A stretch of DNA of 64,000 nucleotides from Aptenodytes patagonicus (lineage: Eukaryota; Chordata; Aves; Sphenisciformes; Spheniscidae). Positions 1 to 12,868 of this stretch are shown piece after piece. Each line of letters starts with the position of its first letter. Positions within the stretch are counted from its first letter, which is position 1. The position numbers were made by a program, and so were the translations under genes. The stretch covers positions 186,001 to 250,000 of the forward strand of contig NC_134956.1 of the NCBI RefSeq assembly GCF_965638725.1. Reading direction: 5' to 3'. The notes under the pieces were generated by a model. That model saw nothing but the letters and a program-made list of their open reading frames with translations, searched no databases and was not told the origin of the DNA.

Positions 1-1190
1 AGACAATTAGAAATTACAAGTTAGAAAACAACTGCCTAAAAATATTTTCCCTAAACCACCAAAGACCAAAGTAGCAACTGCTTTCTCTGAGAAAGGGATT
101 GTCCTGAGACATCACCGGTAATAGTGATGAGCCTCAAGCTGAAGGGGTGATTAAGACACACAGATGAATTCCCACATATGCTGAAGACACCGCTACGGAA
201 TTTAAAATACTACTTTAACTACCGTTATATTTTATATCTGGAATAACTGAACACATAAAAAAAAAATCTGTGACCAGGTGCACATGTGAAATGCGGATTG
301 TTTTCCATACTTGACCTGAAGTTTTGTATATGATCTCAAGAACAGTATCGATTGCTGTCGTATTTGCAGAGACAAGTAAAGAGGGGCAGAAGCAGAGAAA
401 TTCAGTTGCTTTCCAGAAGTGAATTAGGCAGTGAGTCTGCAGAATGTAGGACTGTTGCCCAATGCCTGGTGCTAAGGTGGAAAGAGTGCCTGAATTGCAC
501 GGGTTTGTGATTTCCCCATACCTTGGAAGAGGAGAGAGAGACTGCGAAGTTACTGTTTCCCAGATAGAAACCGTGGCATTTCTGTGAGTCTGCTATAAGA
601 GATCTGGGTTTACACAGCAGGTTACAGAGGAATAAAGCCCCCGTAGTCTCCAGAAATGTCTTGCTGGTGCTTGGGTGGCTGTGCAGGGCGCTGGGGCTCC
701 CAGGCAGGGCCCCACAAGGACAAGCCTCAGGGCATAGAGCACTCTGTCCCCAATAGCCCAGTGCAGTGGTCCTGTGGCCAGATCCTGCTGCCAGCCCTGA
801 CAGAAATCCAGTGAGAGCTATCCCTGCTCTGAACCCAGAGCTAAAAGGCCGGGACCCTGCGAAGCCACCTGTCACAGCCATGGACATGGTGGCTCTCGTC
901 ACCCAAAGGAAGCTCCTGAGTTCTCCGAGCTCCTCAGCTATTAGCAAACATCCTTGAGGCTGTCTCAGAACAGGAGCCTCCAGGGCCAGCCAGGCCCGAA
1001 ACACACAGCCATGGTGCTGGGCAGCCGGCCAAGGCCAGCCCACAAGGAGGGAGGTCTGAGGAAGGTGCTGCTAACCCCTGGCATGAAGACAAGCCCCTGG
1101 GCCCAGCCACTAATGCTGCACCTCGAGAAAGGGAGAAGAGGAGGAGGAGGAAGCCGACAAATGAGCGTGGAATCTCCCAGTGCATAGATT
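1..1190. other. no recognisable gene
   Basis: AT-rich to mixed sequence. I see no exon, transposon end or RNA gene in it. Open frames here carry no recognisable domain. Confidence 0.5.
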
Positions 1191-1197
1191 AACAGCC

Positions 1198-3654
1198 AGC
1201 TTTATTGTGCTGGGGGCTGGGGATCAGGGTCAGAACTTGAGCCTGGTCCCGTGGCGTCTTCTGGGCCGGCTGTAAGGATTTGGGGCCTGGCATCGCACCC
1301 GCACGGGCCCAAAGGGGCTGGAGGGACTGCTGCCCTGAAGTGCCGGAGAGCCGCAGGAGGACCCTGATGGCGCCTGGCTGGCGGTGCTGGCACTGGCAAG
1401 CTCTGAGTTGGCACTGGAGGCTGTAAGGAGAAGCAAAAAGGTCAAGGGCACAGCCTCCCAGGCCCGGGGCAGGATAGGCCAGAGCGGTGCCCCCAGCCCT
1501 CCTGGAGCAGAGGAGCTCTGCCAAGCCCACCCTGGGCACCTGCTGGCAGGCCTTGCCTGGCCCCTGGCCCCAGCCCAGGGGCACCCGGGTGCTTTGCCTC
1601 TTACCGGTGCCCAGGCCAGCACAGCTGCCGCATTCCCAGCTGGCTGTGCTGTTCCTCAAGTAGGAGCAGTGTCTGTGGGTGCCCTCAGCAGCGCAGGAGG
1701 GCAGGGCCTGGGGAAGCAAACGGGTTCATGGCTCTGAGGACAAAGTGACCACAGCACGGGATTGTCTGGCAGAGCTGTTTTTCTTAGTTCTTCCTCTTCG
1801 AACCCTTGGCGAGACAGAAATCCCATGCAGAGGCCCAGGGTGCAGCTTTGGCAACTTACCCCTCTTCCTCTGCCTGCTCCCTGCCTCCTGGACAAAGGCA
1901 CTCACTGGCATCGCAGCGGCTGTGCCTCTCCCTTAGTGCTGCATATGCAAGGCTGTCCCATGATGGCAATCTGATGGAGAAAGGAAAATTGATGAGCCCC
2001 TGCTGCCCCGGCATAAGGCAGATGCAGGGCGTCCCTGCTCTTCCCCCCCCTGCTCTATTTCCAGCTCCTCCATGAAGCTGAAGCCCAGACCCACAGGACA
2101 GCGAAGGGCCAGGACTGCTGGGCAGCACTTGCACCCTCCTGTCTTGTGAGCCAGGCAAAAGGACACCAACCTGAAGGGGATTCGGATCCCCATGGCAAGC
2201 ATTTCCAAGAGAAATGCGTTCCTATCTCTACAGAGGGGGCACTGGAAGCAAGAAATGCCATCGCGCACGGCCTGTCCCTGCAGGAGAAACATAAGGAGCA
2301 TGAGTGAGGCCCTGGTGCTGCTGAGCGCCTGCCACGCCCCGGGGGTGAGGGAACGACTCCTACCTGGATGCAGCCCCTGTGGAATCAGGCATTTGCACGC
2401 TGGGCACACCATGGTGCCATAGGACTTTCTGTCCCCTACAAGGTCCAGGCAGCTGAGGCAGGTGGTGTTCTCCTCCAGAGCCGCCTCCACTGCCTGCTCT
2501 GGGCGGTGCTCTCAGCAGAAGGACCTGGGGGGAAGAGGAAAGGGATGCACGAGGTCAGAAGTGCTGGGTCCTTCCCCGGTGGTAGAGAGGAGAGGAGACA
2601 AGGTACCTGTACTGAAAAAAGAACTGGGTGATGCATCCACCCTCCACGGCACAGGGGAGATGGAAGCTGCGGTCGCAGCCCGTCTCCTGGCAGGTGATGG
2701 CAGCCCCGCTCTCGCCACAGACAAAGCAGTGCTGGAAAGAGCACAGCAGACCCCATCAGCGGCAGCCTCAGGGCCTCCACAGCCAGCCCCACACCTCCGG
2801 GCAGGGCGCAGGATGTGGCTGCTGCTGGGTCACACCCCGCAGATCCGCCTGGCGGACAAGGCTCCCGTGCTGGCGCCACTGTGGAGCTGCTGGGAGCAAG
2901 ACTTTTGTCCCAGAGCTGGTTGGAAGGGCTGGGATTTCTTTCTTGGGGTCTGGGCTAAGCTCCGGGAAACCTCTCCTGGCACAACTTGTCAGGTCCTCAC
3001 CTTCTGTGCTGTCCGCTTGATCGTGCGTCTAATATCCTCCAGGCGAACCCCATCCCTGCTCCCTCGCTGAAACATCCCATTGGCAAAAAACTGCAGAAGA
3101 GAAAAGACGAGGAGCTGATGAGGAGAGCGTGGCAGGGACAGCCTGTCGGAAAGCTGGAGGGAGCCCCAGAGGAACTCACCAGGCAAAACTCATGGGCACA
3201 AAGCCCTTGCTTCTCCAGTTTGTGCCCACAGATATCTGGGTCAGCCTCTGCCCGGCAACACAGCATGCATGCTGGAGGGGAGAGAGCAAATACCACTGGG
3301 AGTGAGCACCTCTGCGGGGCCAGGGGAAGCATCCCTGAGGGATTGCCCCCACAGGCCTGCTCTGTCCCTGCCTAGCTGGCTGATGGGCAGGGCTGGAGGC
3401 CTTGGAGAGGAAGGGGGCATTGCAGGCAGGGGTGTCCCAGCAGGTGCCCACTGCCCAGCCTGGGCCCTGCTTGCTGAGGAAAGGAGGGGCCCTGCCCCGG
3501 GCGGTTGGGGAACTCCTGCCTCCCCCGCCACTGCTCTTGGCCCCACACTGACCGCCCCACCAATCTCTCTGCCAGGCTGTGGGAGGGATACTTTGCTCTC
3601 ACCCTGCTCCACTGAGTCATGGGCCTTCTCCTTCCTTGTGGATGTGGCACACAT
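1198..3654 (-). pseudogene. PHF7/G2E3-like PHD-finger gene, decayed copy
   Basis: Nine exons of an avian multicopy PHD-finger family (PHF7/G2E3-like, extended PHD plus RING-like Cys/His modules; known members bind chromatin or act as ubiquitin ligases) can be read on the minus strand: 3654-3603 (ATG), 3271-3180, 3090-3001, 2731-2607, 2524-2364, 2277-2171, 1970-1860, 1707-1605 and 1420-1230. GT/AG borders are canonical and phases mostly match. Family signatures include ACMLCCRAEADPDICG, HCFVCGESGAAITC, GCDRSFHLPCAVEGGC, CFQCPLCRDRNAF and RCDASECLCPGGREQ. Three lesions break it: an in-frame TGA at 2514-2512 after SFC; an apparent 2-nt loss plus a Trp-to-TGA change near 2385-2392, where family members have a WFHRGC-type segment; and a frame-shifting loss near the start of the 1707-1605 exon. 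The lesions make a working protein unlikely. Exact family member is uncertain; the family itself is not. Confidence 0.85.
1201..1206 (-). terminator. polyadenylation signal of the PHF7-like pseudogene
   Basis: AATAAA on the minus strand, about 25 bp beyond the last coding exon's TGA (1232-1230). It marks the 3' end of the former transcript. Confidence 0.55.
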
Positions 3655-3869
3655 CAACAGCAAGCGTTTGGAGAGTCCCTGTCCCAGCAGCACCGGGGCG
3701 TCTCCTCCAAATGCTCCTCTGCTGACTCTGAGGGAGAAGCGAGGCACGGCTGAGCTTGCAGCACAGGCCCTGAGGTGTGGGGCCCCCCTCCTCCCTCGGC
3801 AGCCCCGTACAAGCCCCATCCCTCCCCTGCCCTCTCCTCAACTCACCAGGGTGCACTGACGCACGGCCT

Positions 3870-4560
3870 GAGCCCAGCGTTCCTTTTTGTGGCCTCACCA
3901 GTGCTAAGCAGAGGGGAAGGATCCCCTCCCTCCACCTGCTGGCAGCGCTCCTCCTCGTGCAGCCCAGGACACCGCTGGCCGCCTTTCCGGCAAGGGCACA
4001 TTGCTGGCTGAGGTTCAATGTGGTGTCCACCAGGACCCCCAGGGCCTTCTCTGCAGAGCTGCTTTCCAGCCCGGCACCCCTAGCGTGTCCTGGTGCCTGG
4101 GGCTGTTCCTCCCCAGGGGCAGGACTCTGCACGTCCCTTGACTGAACTTCAGGACGCTCCCGTCAGCCCATTTCTCCAGCCTGTCAACATCCCTCTGGGT
4201 GGCAGTGTGATCCTCTGGTGCCTCAGACACTCCTCCTGGTTCTGTATCACCTGTGTGCTGAGGTTACCTCACAATAGAAGGTGATCAGGTTGGCGGTGCT
4301 TGACTCGCCCTTTGCAAATCCACGCTGACTCCTGATCACCCTCTTGTCCTTCAACGCCCCTGGAAATGGCTTCCCAGGTTAGGTGCTCCATCCCCTTCTC
4401 CGGGAACGAGGAGAAGCCATCTGGCCAGCAGTTCCCCAGTTCCTCCTCCTTGTTCTTCTTGAAGAGGGGGGTGGCATTTGCTTTCTTCCAGTCACCAGGA
4501 ACCTCTCCCATTGCTGGGACCTTCCAGAGGTCATGGCGAGTGTTCCCGCATGGACATGAG
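3870..4560 (-). mobile_element. CR1 LINE fragment
   Basis: Minus-strand translation gives CR1 ORF2 C-terminal pieces in several frames, for example LGVLVDTTLNLSQQCALAGK and QRDVDRLEKWADG, then VPGDWKKANATPLFKKN further upstream in the element. Multiple frameshifts. It lies directly 5' of the first coding exon of the PHF7-like pseudogene. Confidence 0.8.
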
Positions 4561-4769
4561 GAAGCTCCCTCGCGGGGGCGTCCTGCCAGGCCCCTGGACC
4601 CATGCAGGGCCAGTGTCGGCGTGCCCTGCCCCGCTCCTCCTCCACCGAGGGTCCTCACCTGGTCCCGCTGCTCCACAGCACCTGGGGCTCCCAAGGGCCC
4701 GCGCGACCCGGGCGATGAAGGCAGTGACAGGACGCAGGCCCCACACGGGGGCTGGTCACAGGCACAAGA

Positions 4770-5260
4770 GCCCCGTGCGGGGTGGGGGTGATGGGTCCGA
4801 CCGCTCCCGCCCAGACACCTCCGTTCCCCGGCGGCGGCGGAGCGCTCCGGGCGTTGCGCCCGGAAGCAGGGGGGGGGGCAGGGGGCACTTTTGGCGGTTG
4901 CGCCCAGAAGCGGCAGCAGGTTCGGGCCTCGCAGCCGCGGCGGCGGCTCCGGGGTGGCGGCCCTGCCGCTGCGCGGCTGAGCAGGGCGGCCCAGGCCGGG
5001 GCGGCCGCTCAGTCGCCATGTGCCGGCACGTGGCGGCCTGGAGGGGCAGCTGGGGCGCTCTGCGGGAGGGCCCACCATCCTGGGCAAGAGCGGCCCCTTT
5101 GGCGTACACCTGCAGGAAGCCCCGCTCCACTCCCTCCAGGACACCGGGTGGGGGTTTCCCCCCGGGGGCTGCTCTGGGTGGGAGTTCCCCCCCCCGCTTC
5201 CCATACCCGTCCTGCGGGAGAGCGGCGGCGCTGGGCTGCAGTCGGAGCCTGCCCAGGGTG
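4770..5260. promoter_or_regulatory. CpG-rich block, possible promoter island
   Basis: Dense CG dinucleotides and GGCGGCGG runs contrast with the surrounding sequence. Its position upstream of the minus-strand PHF7-like pseudogene would suit an old promoter or untranslated first exon. No start site can be identified by eye. Confidence 0.4.
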
Positions 5261-5399
5261 AAAAATAACCAGCAGCAAAGCAGCCACGTGGGCTGAACGT
5301 AGCGGGGGTGGGGGTGCTCGGGCGGGTGTTGCTGCCTGGCACGGTGCACCGGGGCTGGTGGAGGGGCCTTGCACGCCCTCGGCCCTCCTTGTCCGTCAG

Positions 5400-6407
5400 G
5401 AAAGTGTTGAGGGGGAGCAGTAAACTGTGGGCAGAGAGTGCGGGAGAGGAGCCACCATTTTCAAGTTGAAATGCATGCACGCTGCAGTGGTGCATTCCAT
5501 ACTAGATGCACATAAACGTAGAGGAATTTCTGTACTATGCCAAATGGAATAAGTGATGCATGTCACAGTGTTGTGGCAATAACACATTGCTGGAAGGATC
5601 ATGCATGTCATGTCTTTGCTTAAATGGCAACTCTCGCTTTATGTGATGTTTTTAGGTGCTTTTGGGTGTTGGGAATTTTTTTGCCTCTACTTCAGACACA
5701 GAATGGGCAGAGTATCGCACAGCTGGGGCCGCAAGAGGTAAGGAAGAAGTTTTCACTCTGGGTGACATAAGCGAGAGATGCTGGCGATTGTGCTGTCCAG
5801 TGATCCGCTTACCTGTGTCATTGCTGTATTCAGCAGTTGGAGGTAACGTAATGTTAAAGCAGTTAAGTAGGAGAACTCCGTGCAGGAGGGAAGGGTGGGT
5901 TCACTTCACAACAAAACCCACTTCACTCACAGTCTCGTACTCGGAAGCGCAAAGATGCACGTGGGCATGAAGTCGGCATCGAGGCCTGAAAAATTTAAGG
6001 AGCTTCAGGTAATGGTTAGCCTGGGCTGATAGGGATCAGCTTGTGAGAGCTGCAGTGCCACAGGGAACTTTAATAAGGCTGTATGACCAAGCAGCCAGCA
6101 CAGCTCATTCCAAACGCTGATTTTCAACAGCACAGAGATTCTGTTTTGAGTGCTGCTTCCCAAGTATGTCCTAGGAAAAGAGGCTGGACTAAGGTTTATG
6201 CATGCAAACAAGTCAAGGATGAAAATCCAGCAGGCGACTTGGATAGATAAAGAGAAATGTTTCTAAGTAATGCAGAAATAGAACACCCTACGGAGCAAGC
6301 AAGGCCTGCACTTGTTTCAAATTTTGTTCAAGGCGTGGGTTCTAAAGTTTCTGAAAATACGTGAAATACATTAATTGGCTGGGAGGGAAACAAGTAGAGG
6401 AAATATG
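5400..6407. other. no recognisable gene
   Basis: Unique-looking sequence with only short open frames. I recognise nothing in it. Confidence 0.5.
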
Positions 6408-7367
6408 ATCATAGAATCAGAATCATAGAATATCTCAAGTTGGAAGGGACCCGTACGGATCATCGAGTCCAACTCCCTGCTCCTCGCAGGACTACCTAGC
6501 ACTAAATGATATGACTAAGAGCGTCCTCCAGACGCTCCTTGAACTCTGACAGGCTTGGTCAGAGTTCCACTGACCACTTTCCTGGGGAGCCTGTTCCAGT
6601 GACTGACCAGCCTCTCGGTGAAGAACCTTTTCCTAATGTCCAGTCTGAACTTCCCCCGATGCAGCTTCACTCCGTTTCCTCGTGTCCTGTCGCTGGTCAC
6701 CAGAGAGAGGAGATCAGCACCTCCCCCTCCGCCGCCCCCCTTGAGGAAGGTGTAGACTCTGATGAGGTCCCCCCTCAGCCTTCTCTTCTCCAAGCTGAAC
6801 AAGCCGAGTGACCTCAGCCGCTCCTCATAAGTCTTGCCCTCGAGGCCTTTCATCATCTCAGTCTCCCTCCTCTGGACACACTCTAGGAGTCTGATGTCCT
6901 TCTTGTACTGAGGTGCCCAAAACTGCACACAGTACTCGAGGTGGGGCCGCACCACTGCAGCGTAGGGTGGGACAATCGCCTGCCTCGGCGGGCTAGCGAT
7001 GCTGTGCTTGATGCACCCCAGGACACGGGGTGCACCCTTTTGGCTGCCAGGGCACACTGTTGACTCCTATTCAACTTGCCGTCAACCCAACCCCCCAGAT
7101 CTCTTTCCGCAGGGCTGCTCTCCAGCCTCTCATCCCCCAGTTTGTACGTATAACCAGGATTACCCCACCCCAGGTGCAGAATCCGGCACTTGCTCTTGTT
7201 AAATTTCATACGGTTGGTGATTGCCCAGCTCTCTAGTCTATCCAGATCTCTCTGTAAGGCCTCTCTAGCTTCGAGGGAGTCCACAGCTCCTCGTAGTTTA
7301 GTATCATCGGGAAACTTAATATACATTCGACTCCTGTATCCAGATCATTCATAAAAGCATTAAAGAG
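6408..7367 (-). mobile_element. CR1 LINE, 5'-truncated 3' end
   Basis: Starts on the plus strand with the reverse-complemented CR1 tail (tcatagaatcagaatcatag) and carries a 180-codon open minus-strand frame from the end of ORF2 ([47 protein letters not shown]). It is nearly identical over about 0.9 kb to the 3' end of the CR1 at 42.28 kb, which points to a young subfamily or a segmental copy. Confidence 0.9.
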
Positions 7368-8900
7368 GTAGAAAACCTCTTCCTTGCTAGGCACCACACG
7401 CACCTTTCAGACACAGTTGGCAGTCGTTTACACGTTCTGTAGTCATTCAATAATTCAAAAAAGAAAGCATAGCTTACAACTTCATTTCATATAGCTCACA
7501 GCCGTATGTCTGGCCCCTGAGCTCATACCGGCTGAGCTTTCTACCCCCCTAATTACTGACATTTGAAAATGTAATGCACTGATAGAAACTGGAGACCTTT
7601 CCCCCCACTTCAACCCATTTCTTTCTAATCTCACAATTTTAGATCTCAATTTGTGTATTCTGAACACTCATGTTGCTAACATTACTGAGCACTCCCTACT
7701 GTCTTTACATTTCTACATTACAAAAATTACAACTCGCCAGAAATAATGCAGCTGCACTGCAGAAACCAACATCTGTTAACCTTACAGGCAGAATGCCCAT
7801 GAACTAGAACATAGCTCTGGATAGCATTACTAATGCTGTGATGCAGAGGGAGTAAAAATCTCCATGGCATTCATTTAAATGATCATATAGCCCACAGCAG
7901 CAAAGCTACAACATTTGATCGTAGCACTCTTAATGCTGATGTTAAAATCACCCAACTGATGTAATTGAAAATGTGCAGTAACTCCTTCAAGGAGGAAAAG
8001 TAGCAGCGGTCAACAGTTTCTCCTGCTTTTTAACAAGATATGTTTATATGTGGATTGCCTAGTAATGCCATTTCAGTTTAACGCACTACTCATAGGCATG
8101 TGTAGCTGTAGCCAAATGGGTAAGTCAGTCAGTGAACTGTATGCATGGTTTATTAGATCTAGCATGCTCAGCATGTAGTCGATCTTCCTAACTAGTCACC
8201 ACAGCAATAGAGTAAGAGACATGCTTTATAGACTCCAACTGGATACAAGAAAAGCAGAAAAAAACTACACAACATTCAATGGAAAAATATAAGTTCTCTT
8301 GTTTGAATGACATGCTGGAATAAATTCAAATCACGTGGTGGCAACTGTGGCTTAGTCCATTCACTCACGTGTTCAATAAGGCACCTCAGAAAACCGTCCA
8401 ACCCACATGGAGCCCCCAAGGAGCTTAGATTAGTGCTAAGGAAAAACATCCTTGTTACCAGTTTGATTACAATTACCATTTCAAGGTTTTATTTCTTCCC
8501 TTTGGCCCTCCTCCCTTCCCAGGGGATGCTGGCTGAAATGCATGGTACTAAGTTCCATACCCTTTTAGCCACACAGCTGCAGCGTTGTCTTCTGTTACTC
8601 TTCGTGATGTGAGAGAAGCTTGGAAACTGGTCCAAGCACAACCTAGAGGCTGTGACGGATACACTCAACTTCTTAACCATGTTGGCTGTACTTTGGTTCA
8701 GGCTGATAAAGGAACAACAGGCCTCATGATCGAACATGAACCCGTGGGCGTAATAGCCCCTGGACCATGGACAAGGGCATGAAACGGGTTTAAACCAGAT
8801 TATCAGAGATCCCCAAGTACAAAAAAGGATGCATATACTTGTGGTTTAACCAGCAGCCGACTATTTCACACTATAAATATTAGCAGCCACAATGACACCT
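7368..8900. other. no recognisable gene
   Basis: AT-rich to mixed sequence between a CR1 and the retroviral block. A short frame at 8585-8779 is open but not recognisable, and I could not confirm it as the start of gag. I found no 5' LTR matching the 3' LTR at 12.9-13.4 kb. Confidence 0.4.
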
Positions 8901-9050
8901 TGAGCTCTCCCTCCATAGCAGCTGGCTGCATGGCGGTGATCTCCCCTTGACCGTTTCCCAGGACAAATGGACTATTGGAATGTTTGGGACAATTGGGCAT
9001 TCGTCTGGAAAAAAGAAATAGGGTGAAAAAAGTCAAAAACTCATCAGATT

Positions 9051-10160
9051 GTGAGTACTCCGCTTTCTAAATCGCGTGTGGATTCTGCTGCTCCACCCTG
9101 TGCACCCCTTCCTTTTGCTTCTCCCTCTCCTATAGAAATGTATCCCCTAATCGGTCACATACTGCCTAACCCTCCTGCCATCCAAGCTGCTGTGGGAGGT
9201 GCGGCTGCCCCCGCGGGTGCAGGCGCTGCTGCTCCTGGGACAGTCTTGCATGTGTACACTCAGCAACCCTGGAATCCAGGAGATTTAGCACTTTGGGGAA
9301 ATAAAATGCCACGTCTTCGAGAGGACGCTGAGCGACGTGCTCCACTCTTTTCCAATATCCGTGCGGGGCACACCCCCTCATATTCTGATGTTCAAATACT
9401 GTTGAGAGAGTTATTTAGAGCAGACGAGAGAGAGCGATATTTGAAAAGGATGCTGAACTGACTCGACAAGCCGGATGGGGACGCCAGCCATTCCCGGCTG
9501 CTGATCCCCGTTATAATGCAGCAGGTGACATGGCAAACTGGCAAACCATGTGTTGGAGCTTCATAAAGGCGACTAGAGCATGTGGGGAAACGGGCACAAA
9601 TTGGTCTAAAGTGCAAGAATACCGACAATGACCAGATGAGCAGCCCGGTGACTTCTGGGCCAGGCTGAGACAAACCCTCCTAAAACACAGGGGAATGACG
9701 GAACAGAATTTTAACGATGCATTGACTGCTAGTATATTTGTGGACCAAGCCACCTCTGACATCTGTAGCTATTTTAAGGATCACATGCTGGGGTGGCAAG
9801 GAGAAAATTTGCAAAAAATCCGAGCATTGGAGTCTTCATTTTTGATGGTAGAGATGGAAAGAAGAAACACAAGTTAGAGAAGGTAAGGCGAAAGGAGAGA
9901 CAGCAAGAGGCTAGTCTGCTTGCAGCAGCAATTGTTCAAGGAACGCAAGGGCCAGGCTGAGGCAGAGCTCTGTCTCTAGGGTGGGGACCACCAGGGCATC
10001 AGGGAGATTGGCAGAAAGGTAGGGGGAGTGGAGCCGACAATAGATTAGGTGGCGATTGGAATGATTGTTGTAACTGCTGTGGGGAGCAAGGATACTGGAA
10101 AAGAGAATGTCCCGTAAGGCCGAGGGGGCTCCGCGGACCGGATTTGGGAAAGATCAGATG
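9051..10160 (+). pseudogene. retroviral gag remnant
   Basis: A 136-codon frame (9051-9461) holds a proline-rich stretch followed by a capsid-like start (QQPWNPGDLALWGNK, LRELFRADERERYLK). Capsid continues in another frame to about 9877 (WARLRQTLLKHRG, FVDQATSDI), with a stop in between. A nucleocapsid CCHC-type knuckle (CNCCGEQGYWKRECP) lies near 10075-10115. Layout matches gammaretrovirus-like Gag, whose product assembles the virion core. Not functional. Confidence 0.75.
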
Positions 10161-10279
10161 AATATTGCCGAACAGCACTGACAGGAAGAAGGGGACTCAG
10201 AAGAATCTCGGGGTATATATGGGTTTTGGACTACTAAACTGAATCATGAGGGTCAAGTCGTGGGAAAAACAGAAGACAA

Positions 10280-11725
10280 GGAAATACCATTTCTAGTGGA
10301 CACAGGAGCCACTATATCGCTTTTGAATTTCAAACCTAAGGATAAATTCCACGTTGGGCAAAATACTTTACTGTAATTGATGCAACAGCTGCATTCTTCA
10401 GTATTCCTACAGCAGGACAGCCAGCATCCGTGGCATTTACATGGAAAGGCCAACAACCCACGTGGACCCGCTTGCCCCATGGGTTCACTGGGTCTCCTAC
10501 GATATTCTCCCGTTTGCTCAAAGATGGCTTGAAAGATATTCTATTACCTGAAGGTTCTATACTTGTACAGTATGTAGATGATTTGTCACTTGCCAGCAAG
10601 ACGTACGAAGATTGCTTGAAAGACACTATCTGCCTATGTACCGCTTCAGCAGAAAAAGGTCACCATGCATCTCTTTCTAAGCTTCAGCTGTGTCAGCAGG
10701 AAGTAGAATATTTAGGATTTATATTAAAACAAGGACAAAGATTAGTAGACCCAGAACGGGTCCAGGCTATTGTAGAAATACCTCGACCTGTAACAAAGAA
10801 ACAACTGCGAGGATTTTTAGGCGCAGGAGGATACTGCAGACACTGGATACCGGGGCTAGGGGAGTTAAGAAGCCGTTGACAGTTCTTGTCCCACACGTTG
10901 GAAGTTTTCCGATGCAAAGCTCAAACAGGAGGCTAGAGGACATACTTTCCTTTTCAAAGACTGCAAATTGATTATGCTGACATGCCTCCCGTGAGCGGAC
11001 TTAAGCACCTGCTGGTAATCATGAGTCAACTCTCAGGATGGGTAGAAGCTCTTCCCACCAGGAAGGCTAATACTGTGGGAGTGGTCATAGCACTCTTGCG
11101 GGAAATCGTTCCCAGATACAGAATACCTGAAACCATAGAATCCGATAGGAGGTCTCATTTTTCAGGGGGAGTACTAAACAACATTTATAAAAGTTTAGGA
11201 ATACAGCGACAGCTACATGTTCCATAACATCGCAGTCCTCAGGACAGGTGGAAAGAATGAACCGGACTCTTAAAAATAAAATTGCTCAAACTTGTAGTCA
11301 AGTAGGTTTGAAATGGCCGGAAGTTTTAGGAATGCTGCTATGGGATATTAGAAGTACTCCTCGCCAACCTCTGGGGTTGTCACCAGCAGGAATAGTGTTT
11401 GGCAGGCATTGAGCGGTACCTGGGACCTTTGTCCCTGCTAAGACCAGCCTCTTAGATAGAGGTGAACAAGTTACCAGATTTGTACTGGGGATACAAAAAC
11501 ATCTACAATAAAGTAGGGCACAAAGCAAATGGTTTCAACCAGTACCGGCAGGAACGCAAGTACGTGATATCCAGTCTGGGGATGCAGTGATGATAAAAAT
11601 CCACTCTTGCAAAACAAAGTTGGACCCTAAATGGGAGGGTCCATATACTGTGTTATTAACTTCTTATTTTGCTGTAAAAGTTACAGGGAAAGAGAATTGG
11701 ATCCATCACTCACACGTTAAATGAA
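10280..11725 (+). pseudogene. retroviral pol remnant (protease, RT, integrase)
   Basis: A protease active-site motif VDTGAT occurs near 10298. It runs within about 60 bp into mid-RT (FSIPTAGQPASVAFTWKG), so the RT N-terminus is missing. The frame at 10430-10879 carries the RT catalytic YVDD box and the following thumb-like segment. The next open piece (10982-11227) is integrase core (SQLSGWVEALPTRKA, ESDRRSHFSGG), so RT connection and RNase H are largely gone. Integrase C-terminal sequence continues with stops to about 11.72 kb. Confidence 0.8.
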
Positions 11726-11746
11726 TTCCTGAGGAACATAAGTTAA

Positions 11747-12800
11747 ATGAATAACTGCCAGCCATGCAGAACCCCACCAATCCTTCCAGGGAGACTAAGG
11801 CCGGGACCATTCACATTCCCTAAGGAGGAAGGAATTCTGGAACCGTGTCGCTTTTGTTTCCTTTCTAGAGCTACCTGGACCAGAGAGGCTCCTGCTGCAT
11901 GGCCAAGTGGGCCATTGGACCCTGTTAAAAGAGGACGGTGTCCTGTTTGGTGTATTCGTCATCCATATAGAGCTGCTATACATCCAGGTAGTCCCCCAAG
12001 AGGAGAAGAACTCGGGTTTTATCAGCACGGTTGGCTTCAGTTATCCTGTAACAACTGTGGGCCATGTCATCCTAGAAGGTGTACTAATAATTGTTTTAAA
12101 GGTCATTTGGAACATTGTCGACAGGGTTGGAGTTGGGGAACTATAACTAGGGAAGGTGCGTCTGGACACATAAACTGGGTCTGTGCAGACTACACCAGCC
12201 ACTAACAGTTAGAAGAGCTTTGCAACGATACAGGGTATTGACAATTTCGGAATAACATCCTGATGAATTACACATATCCGAGGTTGCTTAGCCTATTTAT
12301 CCCTGATCATACAGCCTTTGTATTGATTACGGGTTTTTACAGTTGTGGGAACTTGTGATATTGATAGTCTTGAAACTCCTTGAATCCTTTTTGTAATACT
12401 TTGTATATACCTACATTCATCAAGAACTAAAACAATTGTGCCAAAATGGGTGGCGACCCTAGTAGGTCAACCCCAAGAACCGTATCTTCCCTGGGCTTCT
12501 TCTATTGTTGAACACTTTTTAGTGATAATACAGCAGCTAGCTCTAATTTGGCTATTACCTCCATACAAGCAATAGTGGGCCAACTCAATTTTTCCTCCCC
12601 TACTGCCTCTGCTTGCAATCGTTAGTTTCCCATCTACACCCAGGCCCCTCAAAAGATTGGTGGGAAACACTGTTCAGCCACTGGGGACTTAATTCTTGGT
12701 TATCAAGCCTATTAGCCACTCTTAGTAAGATTTAACTTCCTGTAGTTGTTATGCTCTTGTTGTTCTGTTGCTTTTTTCAATGCGCTCAGACTTGTCTGAC
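11747..12800 (+). pseudogene. retroviral env remnant
   Basis: A 152-codon Cys-rich frame (11747-12205) follows integrase where the Env surface subunit is expected. Near 12660-12730 a WWETLFSHWG-type segment leads into a hydrophobic stretch, which fits the membrane-proximal and transmembrane part of a retroviral TM subunit. Stops separate the parts. The assignment rests mainly on position, Cys content and the C-terminal pattern. Confidence 0.55.
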
Positions 12801-12868
12801 AAACCTAATACTTAGGAGTACGCAAGGGTATAGACGTACCCTTCCTGATGACCCTTTTTAAGGCGGGT

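Noticed and set aside
402-1043. 213-codon minus-strand frame beyond the PHF7-like pseudogene
   Set aside because: No recognisable domain; it starts past the polyA signal of the neighbouring gene. Probably chance.
2512-2514. In-frame TGA of the PHF7-like gene read as selenocysteine
   Set aside because: The family has no known selenoprotein, and two additional lesions lie downstream. A plain nonsense change is simpler.
4269-5495. 408-codon minus-strand frame
   Set aside because: Its C-terminal part is CR1 RT sequence and the rest is GC-rich CpG-island sequence with Pro/Gly/Arg-biased translation. The opposite strand is equally open.
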